From VAXT01 sp035318925 (GTDB taxonomy: Bacteria; Actinomycetota; Thermoleophilia; Gaiellales; Gaiellaceae), in the NCBI GenBank assembly GCA_035318925.1, contig DATHDS010000016.1, positions 4,654-68,653 of the forward strand: a stretch of 64,000 nt of DNA, written 5' to 3'. Both the position numbers and the translations under genes were made by a program. Every line of letters begins with the position of its first letter. Within the stretch, counting starts at the first letter, position 1. The notes under the pieces are model-generated. The model saw only the letters and a list, made by a program, of their open reading frames with translations, ran no database searches and was not told the DNA's origin. This document shows positions 16,849 through 24,930 of the stretch, piece by piece.

Positions 16849-16901
16849 AGACGCCCCTCGAAGGAGGGATCGCACGCAAGTTCCGCCCGAGTGGGGCGTC
16901 T
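16849..16901. promoter_or_regulatory. 9-bp inverted repeat between c-di-GMP genes
   Basis: AGACGCCCC (16849-16857) and GGGGCGTCT (16893-16901) are perfect inverted repeats 35 nt apart in the 160-nt gap. There is no U-tract. It may be a leader structure for the downstream HD-GYP gene or an operator pair. Confidence 0.4.
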
Positions 16902-16966
16902 GACGTGACAACGATGCCAGATTCAATCAACGCAGCGCGTATCGACTCAACGGTCACACCTTCCGC

Positions 16967-18025
16967 ATGCTGGTCGTCGACGACGATCCGCATCTACGTG
17001 CTCTCCTGCGGACGAGCTTCGAGCTCGCCGACATCGAGGTGCACGAGGCGGACGGCGTGAGGTCGGCCGCCCGGCAGATAGCTGCCGGTCATCCCGATGT
17101 CATCGTGCTCGACGTCGCCATGCCGGAGACGGACGGAATCACCTTCTGCCGCGGGCTGAAGGCCGACCAGCTCACGCGTTCCATCCCCGTCATCCTCCTA
17201 ACCGGAGACACGATCTCCGAGGCTGAGGGTCGGGCCGCCGGGGCCGACGCTTTCCTCCGCAAACCCTTCAGCCCGCTCGAGCTGCTGACCCTCGCCGAGC
17301 GTCTCGGAGCAGCCCAGGGCGAGCAGGTCCTCTCGTCGCACACCGTTGCTCCTCCGGACAAGCAGCTCGCGCTGTACGCACGGGACTTCCGCCGCCTGCT
17401 CGAGCTCGAGCGGGGGCAACGAATCCTCCTTCAGGACGCCTACCGTGACACCGTCGTCGCCCTTGCTCGCGCCCTCGAGTCGAAGGACGGCGTCACTGGA
17501 GCCCATTCGGAGCGCGTCCGGCTATACGCCAACGCGCTGACAGAGTCGATCGCTCCGTCGCTCTTCGAGGAGCCTGGCCTGGAATACGGCTTCATCCTGC
17601 ACGACATCGGAAAGATCGGGATCCCCGAGGCCGTGCTCCGCAAGCCCGCGCCGCTCACGGACTCGGAGCGGCGGCTGATCGAGACGCATCCGGTCCTCGG
17701 CGAGCAGATGGTCGGCGAGGCGACTCTCCTCCGTGGACAGGGGGCTCGCGTCGTGCGCTCGCACCACGAGCGGTGGGACGGCTTGGGGTATCCGGATCGC
17801 CTTGCCGGAGAAGAGATTCCTCTGGGCGCTCGGATCTTCTCGGTCGCAGACGCGCTCGACGCGATCACGAGCGATCGTCCCTATCGGCCCGCAAGCACGT
17901 GGGATGAGGCGGCGGGCGAAATCGTCGCGGGGGCAGGCACACAGTTCGACCCGGAGGTCGTCGACGTGTTCCTCGGCCGCGAAGAAGCGTTGCGACGCAT
18001 CTTCTCGGAGTTCAACGTCAACTAG
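16967..18025 (+). CDS. Response regulator with HD-GYP phosphodiesterase domain
   Basis: 352 aa. REC domain (1-115: MLVVDDDPHLRALLRTSFEL, phospho-Asp in VIVLDVAMPETDG, FLRKPFSP) joined by a helical linker to HD-GYP (about 145-345: ILHDIGKIGIPE and HHERWDGLGYPDRL). It should hydrolyse c-di-GMP when phosphorylated. It aligns nearly end to end with residues 455-800 of the upstream protein, so it is a partial duplicate. The ATG 16967 has no Shine-Dalgarno and the upstream frame has no other start, while a GTG/ATG at 16906/16915 opens a different frame; the true N-terminus is uncertain. Confidence 0.9.
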   Translation: MLVVDDDPHLRALLRTSFELADIEVHEADGVRSAARQIAAGHPDVIVLDVAMPETDGITFCRGLKADQLTRSIPVILLTGDTISEAEGRAAGADAFLRKPFSPLELLTLAERLGAAQGEQVLSSHTVAPPDKQLALYARDFRRLLELERGQRILLQDAYRDTVVALARALESKDGVTGAHSERVRLYANALTESIAPSLFEEPGLEYGFILHDIGKIGIPEAVLRKPAPLTDSERRLIETHPVLGEQMVGEATLLRGQGARVVRSHHERWDGLGYPDRLAGEEIPLGARIFSVADALDAITSDRPYRPASTWDEAAGEIVAGAGTQFDPEVVDVFLGREEALRRIFSEFNVN

Positions 18026-18059
18026 CCCGGCCCGATCAGGAGCGAGGAGACGGCATCGC

Positions 18060-18713
18060 TCACACCGATCGCCCGTCCAGGTACCAGACGGGCCCCTGCG
18101 TCGCGACCGGGTCGGTATCCGAGAGAACACGGAGGATGCGGAGCTCGCCGCGGATGTGCTCCTCGTCGACGCGCTCGAGACAGCGGCGCGTCATGCCCGG
18201 GGCGGCGCCGTACCCGAAACGGCGCGCGACACGGAAGCGGAAGCCCGCGACATCGCCGTAGCGAGCGGGGTTGAGCGGCGCCATCAGCAGTGTGGCGCGG
18301 TCGAGCCAGTCGGTGGAGACGAGCTCGACCTCGGCATAGAGGTCGCTCCAGTCGGGCGGTAGCCCGGCGATCGATTCGTCCCACGTCGCGGCAAGGGTCG
18401 ACACGTGCGCGACCGTCTTCGCCGCTGCGTCGCCGGCGCCGACGAGCTCGAGCGCGCCTGAGATCTCCTCTTCATCAAGTCGCGCGAGCAGCCGCTCGAC
18501 GAGGGCGGGAGCATGGCTCGCTCCACCCTGCGCAGCAAAGAAACGCAGCGTGTTTCCGCGCTGCCCCGGGTTCAAGGGCGCGAGCACGGCAGCGGCCCGG
18601 GAAGCGGCGCGTTCGCCCGCGACAGTCAGGCGCAGACGGGCGTCCGCCCAGGCCTCGGGCAGCTCCCGAACTATCTCCTGCCACTGCTTGACGAGGCTCA
18701 CGAGCCTGAGCAT
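18060..18713 (-). CDS. Hypothetical protein with internal duplication
   Basis: 217 aa, family not recognised. Two similar halves can be seen. The first has VKQWQEIVRELPEAWADARL, a run to LAPLNPGQRGNTLRF, then VERLLARLDEEEISGALELV. The second has TLAATWDESIAGLPPDWSDL, MAPLNPARYGDVAGF, and CLERVDEEHIRGELRIL. The shared pattern is W-x-x-x-I-x-x-LP-x-x-W-x-D, then APLNP-x-R. No signal peptide or membrane helix. Its start lies 15 bp from the divergent pdhA start, so the two genes share a control region. Confidence 0.7.
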   Translation of the reverse strand: MLRLVSLVKQWQEIVRELPEAWADARLRLTVAGERAASRAAAVLAPLNPGQRGNTLRFFAAQGGASHAPALVERLLARLDEEEISGALELVGAGDAAAKTVAHVSTLAATWDESIAGLPPDWSDLYAEVELVSTDWLDRATLLMAPLNPARYGDVAGFRFRVARRFGYGAAPGMTRRCLERVDEEHIRGELRILRVLSDTDPVATQGPVWYLDGRSV

Positions 18714-18716
18714 AAA
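18688..18716 (+). promoter_or_regulatory. Promoter for the 2-oxoacid dehydrogenase operon with internal operator
   Basis: TTGACG (18688-18693) and CATAAA (18711-18716) are separated by exactly 17 bp, a good sigma-70-type match. The predicted transcript start near 18723 leaves only about 6 nt before the pdhA ATG, which has no Shine-Dalgarno, so the mRNA would be nearly leaderless. The spacer holds a palindrome AGGCTC-AC-GAGCCT (18694-18707), well placed for a repressor. The promoter overlaps the 5' codons of the divergent gene. Confidence 0.6.
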
Positions 18717-18728
18717 CTCAAACTCGAG

Positions 18729-19700
18729 ATGGCCAAGGTGGAGAAGAAGGGTGCCGTGTCGGAGGATCTCCTGCGCGAGTTCTTCCGCGAGATGCTGCTC
18801 ATACGGCGCTTCGAGGAGAAGGTCGAGGAGCGGTTCCGAGCGGGAGAGCTGCCGGGCTTCCTCCATGTCGCGATCGGGCAGGAGGGCTGCGCCGTCGGCG
18901 TCTGCCGCGCGCTGGAGGAAGGCGACGTGATCGCCTCGACCCACCGCGCCCACGGCCATACGCTTGCGAAGGGCACACATCCGAACGAGGTGATGGCCGA
19001 GCTCTACGGGAAGCTCGAGGGCACCTCCCACGGCTACGGCGGCTCGATGCACCTCTACGACGTCGAGCGTGGCAACCTCGGCGCGAACGCGGTCGTCGGC
19101 GGCGGCCTGCCCGCGACGGTCGGGTCCGCGCTCGCTTTCAAGCTCCGCGACGAGCCGCACGTCGCGGTTGCCTTCTTCGGCGACGGAGCGACGAACATCG
19201 GCACCTTCCACGAGGCGCTGAACCTGGCGCAGCTCTGGCAGGTGCCGGCGGTTTTCGTCTGCGAGGACAACCACTGGGCCGAGTCGACGCCCGCGAGCCA
19301 GCACCTTCCGATTGAGGATCTGACCAAGCGCGCCGTCGCGTTCGGGATGGAGGCGATGCGTGCGGACGGCCAGGAGGTCGAGGAGGTCTACCGCGCGGCG
19401 CTCGCCGCTCTCGAGCATGCGCGCGAGGGCCGTGGCCCGGTGTTCCTGCTCCTCGAGACCTACCGGCTGACCGGCCACTACATCGGCGATCCCCAGGTCT
19501 ACCGGCCGAAGGGCGAGCTCGAGGAGCTGCGGGCGACGCAGGATCCGATCACGAAGCTACGCGAGCGGCTCGAGCTCACCGACGAGGAGTTCGAGGACGC
19601 CGACCGCGAGGCGCACGAGCTCGTCGAGGCCTCGGTCGAGTTCGCAAAGGCAGGCACCGACCCGAAGCCCGAAGACGCCCTGAAGAACCTCTATGCCTAG
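18729..19700 (+). CDS. pdhA: 2-oxoacid dehydrogenase E1 component, alpha subunit
   Basis: 323 aa. Thiamine-diphosphate enzyme subunit that decarboxylates a 2-oxoacid (pyruvate, or acetoin-type substrates). The ThDP motif is FFGDGATNIGTFHEALNLAQ followed by CEDNHWAEST (GDG...N). SHGYGGSMHLYD and TYRLTGHYIGDP are also conserved; the latter is the phosphorylation-loop region in E1 alpha. ATG 18729 fits the promoter just upstream. First gene of an E1a-E1b-E2-...-E3 cluster. Pyruvate versus acetoin specificity is not decided by sequence reading. Confidence 0.93.
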   Translation: MAKVEKKGAVSEDLLREFFREMLLIRRFEEKVEERFRAGELPGFLHVAIGQEGCAVGVCRALEEGDVIASTHRAHGHTLAKGTHPNEVMAELYGKLEGTSHGYGGSMHLYDVERGNLGANAVVGGGLPATVGSALAFKLRDEPHVAVAFFGDGATNIGTFHEALNLAQLWQVPAVFVCEDNHWAESTPASQHLPIEDLTKRAVAFGMEAMRADGQEVEEVYRAALAALEHAREGRGPVFLLLETYRLTGHYIGDPQVYRPKGELEELRATQDPITKLRERLELTDEEFEDADREAHELVEASVEFAKAGTDPKPEDALKNLYA

Positions 19701-19702
19701 AT

Positions 19703-19775
19703 CCGACATGTCCAGGGACCTGGTCCCAAGCCATGCCCAACCCCGACACGTCCAGGGACCAGGTCCCAAGCCATG
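19703..19775. repeat. Tandem 33-bp repeat with GGGACC/GGTCCC palindromes
   Basis: Two near-identical 33-bp copies (19703-19735 and 19743-19775, 40-bp period, two mismatches) fill the pdhA-pdhB gap. Each contains GTCCAGGGACC(T/A)GGTCCC, whose GGGACC-N-GGTCCC is palindromic, and ends in AAGCCATG. It looks like a short intergenic repeat rather than coding DNA, and could form paired hairpins affecting pdhB translation. Confidence 0.65.
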
Positions 19776-19793
19776 GCTGTGGCGGGGGTGTCC

Positions 19794-20780
19794 ATGCCTG
19801 AGCTGAGCTACCGGGAAGCCGTTCGCGACGCGCTCTCGCAGGCGATGCGCAAGGACGAGGACGTCTTCATCATGGGCGAGGACATCGCCGAGATGGGCGG
19901 CTCGATGGGCGTCACGCAGGGGATGCTCGACGAGTTCGGCCCCGAGCGCGTGCGCAACGCGCCGATCTCGGAGATGGCGCTCGTCGGCGCCGGGATCGGC
20001 GCGGCGATGCAGGGCATGCGGCCCGTCGTCGAGGTCATGTACGAGGACTTCCTGACCCTCGCGGCCGAGCAGATCGTCAACCAGGCCGCGAAGCACCGCT
20101 ACATGTCGGGCGGCCAGGTGAAGGTGCCGCTGACGATTCGCACGCAGGGCGGCGCCGGCTGGTCTCCGGGCGCACAGCACGCGCAGCAGCTCGAAGCCTG
20201 GTTCGTCCACATCCCCGGCCTCAAGGTGCTCTTCCCGTCCACGCCGACCGATGTGCGCGGGCTCCTCTGGTCTGCGATCTACGACGACAATCCGGTCGTC
20301 TTCTTCGAGCACAGGACGCTCTACGGGATCAAGGAGGAGGTGCCCGACGAGCTCGAGCCGATCCCGATTGGCAAGGCGCGCGTGCACCGCGAGGGCGAGG
20401 ACGTGACGGTCGTTGCGACCGGCCGGCTCGTGCACGAGGCGCTCGGCGCAGCGGAGGAGGCCGAACAGGAGGGCGTCTCCGTCGAGGTCGTCGACCCGCG
20501 CACGCTGCAGCCGCTCGACGAGCAGACGCTCGTCGACTCCGTGAAGAAGACGAACCGCGCCGTCGTCGCGCACGAGGCGGTCACGAAGATGGGCTACGGC
20601 GCCGAGGTGGCCGCGGTCCTCCAGCACCAGGCCTTCGACTGGCTCGACGCGCCGATCGAGCGCGTGGGGGCGAAGTTCGTGCCGGTTCCGTTCGCGCCCG
20701 TGATGGAGGATTTCGTCGTCCCGCACCAGGCCGACGTGTACGAGGCGATCATGCGCACGGTGGGACGAAATGGCAGTTGA
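19794..20780 (+). CDS. pdhB: 2-oxoacid dehydrogenase E1 component, beta subunit
   Basis: 328 aa from ATG 19794 (MPELSYREAVRDALSQAM); an in-frame ATG at 19773 lies within the repeat and would add seven residues. Conserved features: VFIMGEDIAEMGGSMGVTQG, the ThDP-binding Glu region NAPISEMALVGAGIGAAMQG, and the transketolase C-domain near VVATGRLVHEALGAA and VDPRTLQPLD. Pairs with the alpha subunit as an alpha2beta2 E1. Its end overlaps the E2 start by 11 nt. Confidence 0.94.
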   Translation: MPELSYREAVRDALSQAMRKDEDVFIMGEDIAEMGGSMGVTQGMLDEFGPERVRNAPISEMALVGAGIGAAMQGMRPVVEVMYEDFLTLAAEQIVNQAAKHRYMSGGQVKVPLTIRTQGGAGWSPGAQHAQQLEAWFVHIPGLKVLFPSTPTDVRGLLWSAIYDDNPVVFFEHRTLYGIKEEVPDELEPIPIGKARVHREGEDVTVVATGRLVHEALGAAEEAEQEGVSVEVVDPRTLQPLDEQTLVDSVKKTNRAVVAHEAVTKMGYGAEVAAVLQHQAFDWLDAPIERVGAKFVPVPFAPVMEDFVVPHQADVYEAIMRTVGRNGS

Positions 20781-21966
20781 GGTCAGCCTTCCGCGGCTCG
20801 GCCAGGGCATGGAGGCCGGCACGATCGTCCGCTGGCTGAAGTCCGAGGGCGACCCGGTCGAGAAGGGCGAGGCGCTCTACGAGCTCGACACCGACAAGGT
20901 GACCCAGGAGGTCGAGGCCGAGGCGAGCGGGACGCTCCTGAAGATTCTTGCCCAGGAGGGCGAGGAGATCGCGGTCGGCAAGCGGATCGCGGTCATCGGC
21001 GAGCAAGGGGAGGAGGTCGCCGCACAATCGCCTGACGGCGATTCCGCTAAAGAGGAGCCGAAGCCTGCGGCGCCCGAGGCTGCGAGCGAGCCTGTGGCGG
21101 CCGAAATCGTGGCCGAAGGCCCCGACCATCACGCGTCCGAAGGGCGCGTGAAGGCTTCACCGCTCGCGCGTCGGGTCGCCCGCGAGCGGGGCATCGAGCT
21201 CGCCGGCCTGACCGGAACCGGCCCTGAAGGGCGCATCGTCGCCGAGGACGTGGAGCGCGCGGCCGCCACGCCCGCGCACGCGACGGCCGGCGCCGCCCCG
21301 CTCGAGGCCGAGGTCGTGCCCCTCACGTCGATCCGGCGCACGATCGCGCGCCGCCTGACCGAGGCCTGGGAGGCACCGGCCTTCCAGATCTCGATGTCCG
21401 CCGACATGACTCGGGCGGTCGCGCTCAGGGAGCGGCTGCGCGACGAGAAGGTGACCGTCACCGACGTGCTGACGAAGCTCGCCGCGATCGCGCTCCTGCG
21501 TCACCGCGAGGTGAACGCCCACTTCGCGGACGAAGAGCTCCGGATCTTCCCGACCGCCAACGTCGGGCTTGCTGTCGCGACCGACCGCGGCCTCATCGTC
21601 CCGGTCATCCGCGAGTGCGAGCGCAAGTCGCTCGTCCAGATCGCCGTCGAGCGCGGCCTGCTCGTCGAGCGCGCCCGGGCGGCAAAGCTCACCCAGGACG
21701 ACCTCGAGGGCGGGACGTTCACGATCTCGAACCTCGGCATGTACGGCGTCGAGCAGTTCATCGCCGTGCTCAACCCGCCGCAGGCCGCGATCCTTGCCGT
21801 CGGTGCGATCGAGGAGCGCCCGGTCGCCGAGAACGGCGAGCTGGTTGCCCGCCCGATGATGTCGATGACCCTCACCTGCGACCATCGCGCCGTCGACGGC
21901 TCCACCGCGTCCGAGTTCCTGAGAGAGCTGAAGACGCTGCTCGAAGAGCCGGGGCTCGCGCTGTGA
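20770..21966 (+). CDS. pdhC: Dihydrolipoamide acyltransferase (E2)
   Basis: 398 aa. The single N-terminal lipoyl domain carries the lipoylation Lys in ELDTDKVTQEVEAE (about residue 42). An Ala/Pro/Glu-rich linker leads to the peripheral subunit-binding domain KASPLARRVARERGIEL...GPEGRIVAEDV (about 127-165). The catalytic acyltransferase domain ends with CDHRAVDGSTASEFL, containing the HxxxDG active site. Forms the complex core and transfers the acyl group to CoA. The stop overlaps the next start (GTGA). Confidence 0.95.
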   Translation: MAVEVSLPRLGQGMEAGTIVRWLKSEGDPVEKGEALYELDTDKVTQEVEAEASGTLLKILAQEGEEIAVGKRIAVIGEQGEEVAAQSPDGDSAKEEPKPAAPEAASEPVAAEIVAEGPDHHASEGRVKASPLARRVARERGIELAGLTGTGPEGRIVAEDVERAAATPAHATAGAAPLEAEVVPLTSIRRTIARRLTEAWEAPAFQISMSADMTRAVALRERLRDEKVTVTDVLTKLAAIALLRHREVNAHFADEELRIFPTANVGLAVATDRGLIVPVIRECERKSLVQIAVERGLLVERARAAKLTQDDLEGGTFTISNLGMYGVEQFIAVLNPPQAAILAVGAIEERPVAENGELVARPMMSMTLTCDHRAVDGSTASEFLRELKTLLEEPGLAL

Positions 21967-22292
21967 CGCGGGTCTGGTACCGAGTGCGCGACCTCGGCGA
22001 GGCCCGCTCCTTCTACACCGGCAAGCTCGGCTTCACGGAGACGCATGCGCAAGACGGCTGGGTGAAGCTCGAGCGCGGCGTCATGCGAATCGCGCTGGCT
22101 GAAGGCGCACCCGAGGAAGACGCCCCCGTCGCGGTGATCGATGTCGACGACGTCAAGTCCGAGGCAGAGCGGCTCCGCGGCGAGCAGGTCGAGACCGGCA
22201 CCGTGCTCGAGCTCCACGACGAGGCGCGCGCCGTCGACGTCTTCGATCCGGACGGCAACCGGCTTCAGCTCCTCCAGCAACTGGGGCCGTGA
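21963..22292 (+). CDS. Glyoxalase/VOC-family protein
   Basis: 109 aa from GTG 21963, overlapping the E2 stop. One VOC half-fold: VWYRVRDLGEARSFYTGKLG at the start and DVFDPDGNRLQLLQQL at the end. The closing Asp-x-Asp-Gly-Asn and Gln fit the family, with a possible metal-site His/Glu only partly conserved. Role in the dehydrogenase operon unknown. Confidence 0.85.
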   Translation: MTRVWYRVRDLGEARSFYTGKLGFTETHAQDGWVKLERGVMRIALAEGAPEEDAPVAVIDVDDVKSEAERLRGEQVETGTVLELHDEARAVDVFDPDGNRLQLLQQLGP

Positions 22293-22753
22293 TCCGGCCC
22301 GGGACCCCGCAGGACGCACGCTTTCTCCGCGACATGCTCCGCCATGCCTACTACTGGCGCGCAAGTGGCGCCGAGGACGAGAGCGGACTGCATCCGATGC
22401 GCTACGTCGAGAACTGGGGCCGGCCAGGGGATGCTGCGGTGGTCGCACTCGACGAGGGCTTCCCCGTCGGCGCGGCCTGGTACCGACTCTTCAAGGCGAA
22501 CGCGCAGGGTTACGGGTTCGTGGACGAGCAGACGCCGGAGCTCTCGATCGCGGTCGTTCCCAGCAGGCGCGGCCACGGCTTCGGTGGCGAGTTGATGGAC
22601 GCGCTCCTCGCCCGGGCGCGGGCCGACGGCTACGCTTCGATCAGTCTGAGCGTCGCGAAGGAAAGCCCCGCCGTGCAGCTCTACGAGCGCTACGGCTTCG
22701 AGAAGCTGGACGAGCGGGACGGCGCGATCACGATGCGGGCCGAGCTCGCCTAG
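22289..22753 (+). CDS. GNAT-family N-acetyltransferase
   Basis: 154 aa from GTG 22289 (GTGA overlap with the preceding stop). Acetyl-CoA-binding motif A is LSIAVVPSRRGHGFGGELMDALLARA (R-x-x-G-x-G/F), and motif B is SLSVAKESPAVQLYERYGFEKL. The N-terminal region is Tyr/Trp-rich (RHAYYWRASG). Substrate unknown; overlap links it to the operon. Confidence 0.88.
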   Translation: MIRPGTPQDARFLRDMLRHAYYWRASGAEDESGLHPMRYVENWGRPGDAAVVALDEGFPVGAAWYRLFKANAQGYGFVDEQTPELSIAVVPSRRGHGFGGELMDALLARARADGYASISLSVAKESPAVQLYERYGFEKLDERDGAITMRAELA

Positions 22754-22782
22754 CCACGGCGCCGCTTGCGGTGCCGACCTCA

Positions 22783-22809
22783 GGACGCTCGGGCTTCGCC
22801 CGTGCGTCC
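22783..22809 (+). terminator. GC-rich hairpin with CUUCG loop
   Basis: GGACGC-T-CGGGC...GCCCG-T-GCGTCC encloses a C(TTCG)-type tetraloop; a very stable stem without a U-tract. It lies between the GNAT gene and lpdA and may reduce read-through or stabilise the upstream mRNA. Confidence 0.45.
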
Positions 22810-22849
22810 GTCTGCGCTGGCCGACCGATAACAATCGAACAAACCACTT

Positions 22850-22868
22850 CCGTCGATAGGATCGACGG
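22850..22868 (+). promoter_or_regulatory. Inverted repeat directly upstream of lpdA
   Basis: CCGTCGAT-AGG-ATCGACGG is a perfect 8-bp inverted repeat ending one base before the lpdA ATG. It is either an operator or a start-codon hairpin limiting translation; no Shine-Dalgarno is visible, which fits a separate, possibly leaderless or regulated start for E3. Confidence 0.5.
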
Positions 22869-22869
22869 C

Positions 22870-24276
22870 ATGGACTGTGACGTTGCCGTCCTCGGCGGCG
22901 GGCCCGGCGGCTACACGGCTGCGATCCGCGCCGCGCAACTCGGCGCCAAGGCCGTTTGCATCGAGAAGGAGCCCGAGCTCGGAGGAACGTGCCTCCGCGT
23001 CGGCTGCATCCCGACGAAGGCCTGGGTGCAGACCGCGTTCGCGATCAAGGAAGCCCAGGAGACGTTCGGCAAGCTCGGCGTCCAGGTCGGACCGCCGCAG
23101 CTCGACTTCGCGGCCGCGAACCAGTGGAAGGCCGGGGTCGTCAAGCAGATGACCTCGGGCGTCGCCGGGCTCTTCAAGGCCAACGGCGTCGAGTGGGTGA
23201 AGGGCACGGGCCGTTTCAAGGACGCGAACACGATCTCGGTCGAGGGTGGGGAGGACGTCAGCTTCAAGAGCGCCGTCGTCGCCACGGGCTCCTTCCCGCT
23301 GCGCCCGCCGATCGAAGGACTCGACTCGGCGCGCTGCGTCGACTCGACCGGCCTGCTGGCGCAGACGCAGGTGCCGCGCCGGCTCGTCGTGCTCGGGGGC
23401 GGAATCATCGGCTGCGAGTTCGCCTCGATCTTCCGCCGCTTCGGCACCGACGTGACGATCATCGAGATGCTGCCGAAGCTGATCCCGGCCGAGGACGACG
23501 ACGCGGCCGCCGAGCTCGCGAAGCATTTCGGGAAGCGCAGCATCACGCTGCACCTCGAGAAGCAGTGCACGAAGGTCGAGGAGACGGGCGACGGCCTGCG
23601 GGTCTATTTCGGCGAGGGCGAGACCGTCGACTGCGATCTGATGCTCGTCGCGGTCGGGCGCGGGCCGCTCGTCGAGGGCCTCGGGCTCGAGGAGATCGGC
23701 GTCGAGCTCGACAGGCGCACGGGAATCGCGGCGGACGAGCATCGGCGAACGACGGTGCCGCACATCTACGCCGTCGGCGACTGCGCCGGCTACTGGCAGC
23801 TCGCGCACACCGCCTTCCGCGAGGGCGAGGTCGCGGCCGAGAACGCGACGGGTCACGATGCCATCGTCGACAACCGCGGCGTGCCGCGCCCGATCTACAC
23901 CGACCCGGAAATCGCCGGTGTCGGGCTGACGGAGCGCGAGGCGCGCGAGCAGTACGGCGACGATGTTGCGACCGGCATGTTCCCGTGGGTCGCAAACGCG
24001 CGCGCCGTGATGCAGAACGAGACTCTCGGGTGGGTCAAATCGATCCACGAGACGCGTTACGGCGAGTTGCTCGGGCTCGTCATGGTCGGGCCCCACGTGA
24101 CCGACCTGATCGAGGCCGGAGTCGTCGCGCTCGATGCGGAGGCGACGGTCGAGACGGTCGCCGACGGAATGGCGGCGCACCCGACGCTCTCGGAAGCGAT
24201 CAAGGAGGCCGGGCTCGTCGCGCTCGGCCGCGCGATCCATCTGCCGCCGAAGCGCCGCGCCGCCGCTCAGGCCTGA
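22870..24276 (+). CDS. lpdA: Dihydrolipoyl dehydrogenase (E3)
   Basis: 468 aa. FAD-binding CDVAVLGGGPGGYTAAIRAA at the N-terminus, redox disulfide in GGTCLRVGCIPTKAW (Cys about 41 and 46), NAD-binding LVVLGGGIIGCEFASIF, second FAD motif YAVGDCAGYWQLAHTA, and the dimer-interface catalytic pair in MAAHPTLSEAIKEA (His-x4-Glu). It reoxidises the E2 dihydrolipoamide. Last gene of the cluster, 116 nt after the GNAT gene with its own upstream inverted repeat. Confidence 0.96.
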   Translation: MDCDVAVLGGGPGGYTAAIRAAQLGAKAVCIEKEPELGGTCLRVGCIPTKAWVQTAFAIKEAQETFGKLGVQVGPPQLDFAAANQWKAGVVKQMTSGVAGLFKANGVEWVKGTGRFKDANTISVEGGEDVSFKSAVVATGSFPLRPPIEGLDSARCVDSTGLLAQTQVPRRLVVLGGGIIGCEFASIFRRFGTDVTIIEMLPKLIPAEDDDAAAELAKHFGKRSITLHLEKQCTKVEETGDGLRVYFGEGETVDCDLMLVAVGRGPLVEGLGLEEIGVELDRRTGIAADEHRRTTVPHIYAVGDCAGYWQLAHTAFREGEVAAENATGHDAIVDNRGVPRPIYTDPEIAGVGLTEREAREQYGDDVATGMFPWVANARAVMQNETLGWVKSIHETRYGELLGLVMVGPHVTDLIEAGVVALDAEATVETVADGMAAHPTLSEAIKEAGLVALGRAIHLPPKRRAAAQA

Positions 24277-24384
24277 GCGCTGGCACACGTCGATCCAGCG
24301 TCCAGACTCGCTGACGGCCCGAAATTACAATTTCTTTACGGGCGAGGTGAGTAGCCGGGCGCGTCTGCGGGCACTCCCCCCAGC

Positions 24385-24930
24385 ATGCGCACGCTGCGAC
24401 CCCCGCTGTGCGTCGTGCTCGCCACTCTTGTCGTTGCGACATTTGCCTCTGCCGTTTTGGCAGAGGCTCCGACTGCTCAGGCGGCGATCGTGAGAGGCGC
24501 GTCTCTCGACGCCGATCTCATGGGCGGGCTGAACAGCTTCCGTCGCGCTCGTGGGCTGCGGCCGTTTCGGTCGTCCGCGCGGCTCCACGCCGCCGCCGTT
24601 CGTCACTCAGGCGAGATGGCGCGGTACGGCTACTTCGACCATGCATCGCCCAACGGTGGTGCTTTCTGGCGCCGGATCTCCGTGTATTACCTGGAAGGCG
24701 GATACCGGCTCTGGTCGGTCGGCGAGAATCTCGAGTACGGGCAGCCCGGACTGGGCGCGCTCGAGGTACTGCAGGACTGGCTGGCGAGCCCGGAGCATCG
24801 CACCAACGTTCTCTCGAGGCGCTTCCGCGACGCAGGCATCGGCGTCGTCTTCGTGACGAGCGGCGCGGGCGTCTTCGGCGGCCTGACCACGACGATCGTC
24901 ACGCTGGACGTCGGGGTTCGCCATCGCTAG
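24385..24930 (+). CDS. Secreted CAP-domain (SCP/YkwD-like) protein
   Basis: 181 aa with a signal peptide (about 1-33, ending AEAPTAQA). The CAP fold shows as LNSFRRARGLRPFRSSARLH, HSGEMARYGYFDHASP (the family's His and Glu), VGENLEYGQ, and WLASPEHRTNVLSRRFRDAG. Bacterial CAP proteins are extracellular with unclear activity, sometimes spore or envelope associated. The 108-nt upstream gap holds CCCGAAATTACAATTTC..., AT-rich for this genome and possibly a promoter. Confidence 0.88.
   Translation: MRTLRPPLCVVLATLVVATFASAVLAEAPTAQAAIVRGASLDADLMGGLNSFRRARGLRPFRSSARLHAAAVRHSGEMARYGYFDHASPNGGAFWRRISVYYLEGGYRLWSVGENLEYGQPGLGALEVLQDWLASPEHRTNVLSRRFRDAGIGVVFVTSGAGVFGGLTTTIVTLDVGVRHR

Noticed and set aside
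22780..24288. A 500-codon open frame antisense to lpdA, and similar long antisense frames over pdhB (19557-20822) and the TM0106 gene (55834-58035)
   Set aside because: They mirror GC-rich codons of well-supported genes, are rich in Arg/Leu/Asp/Val and show no protein family.
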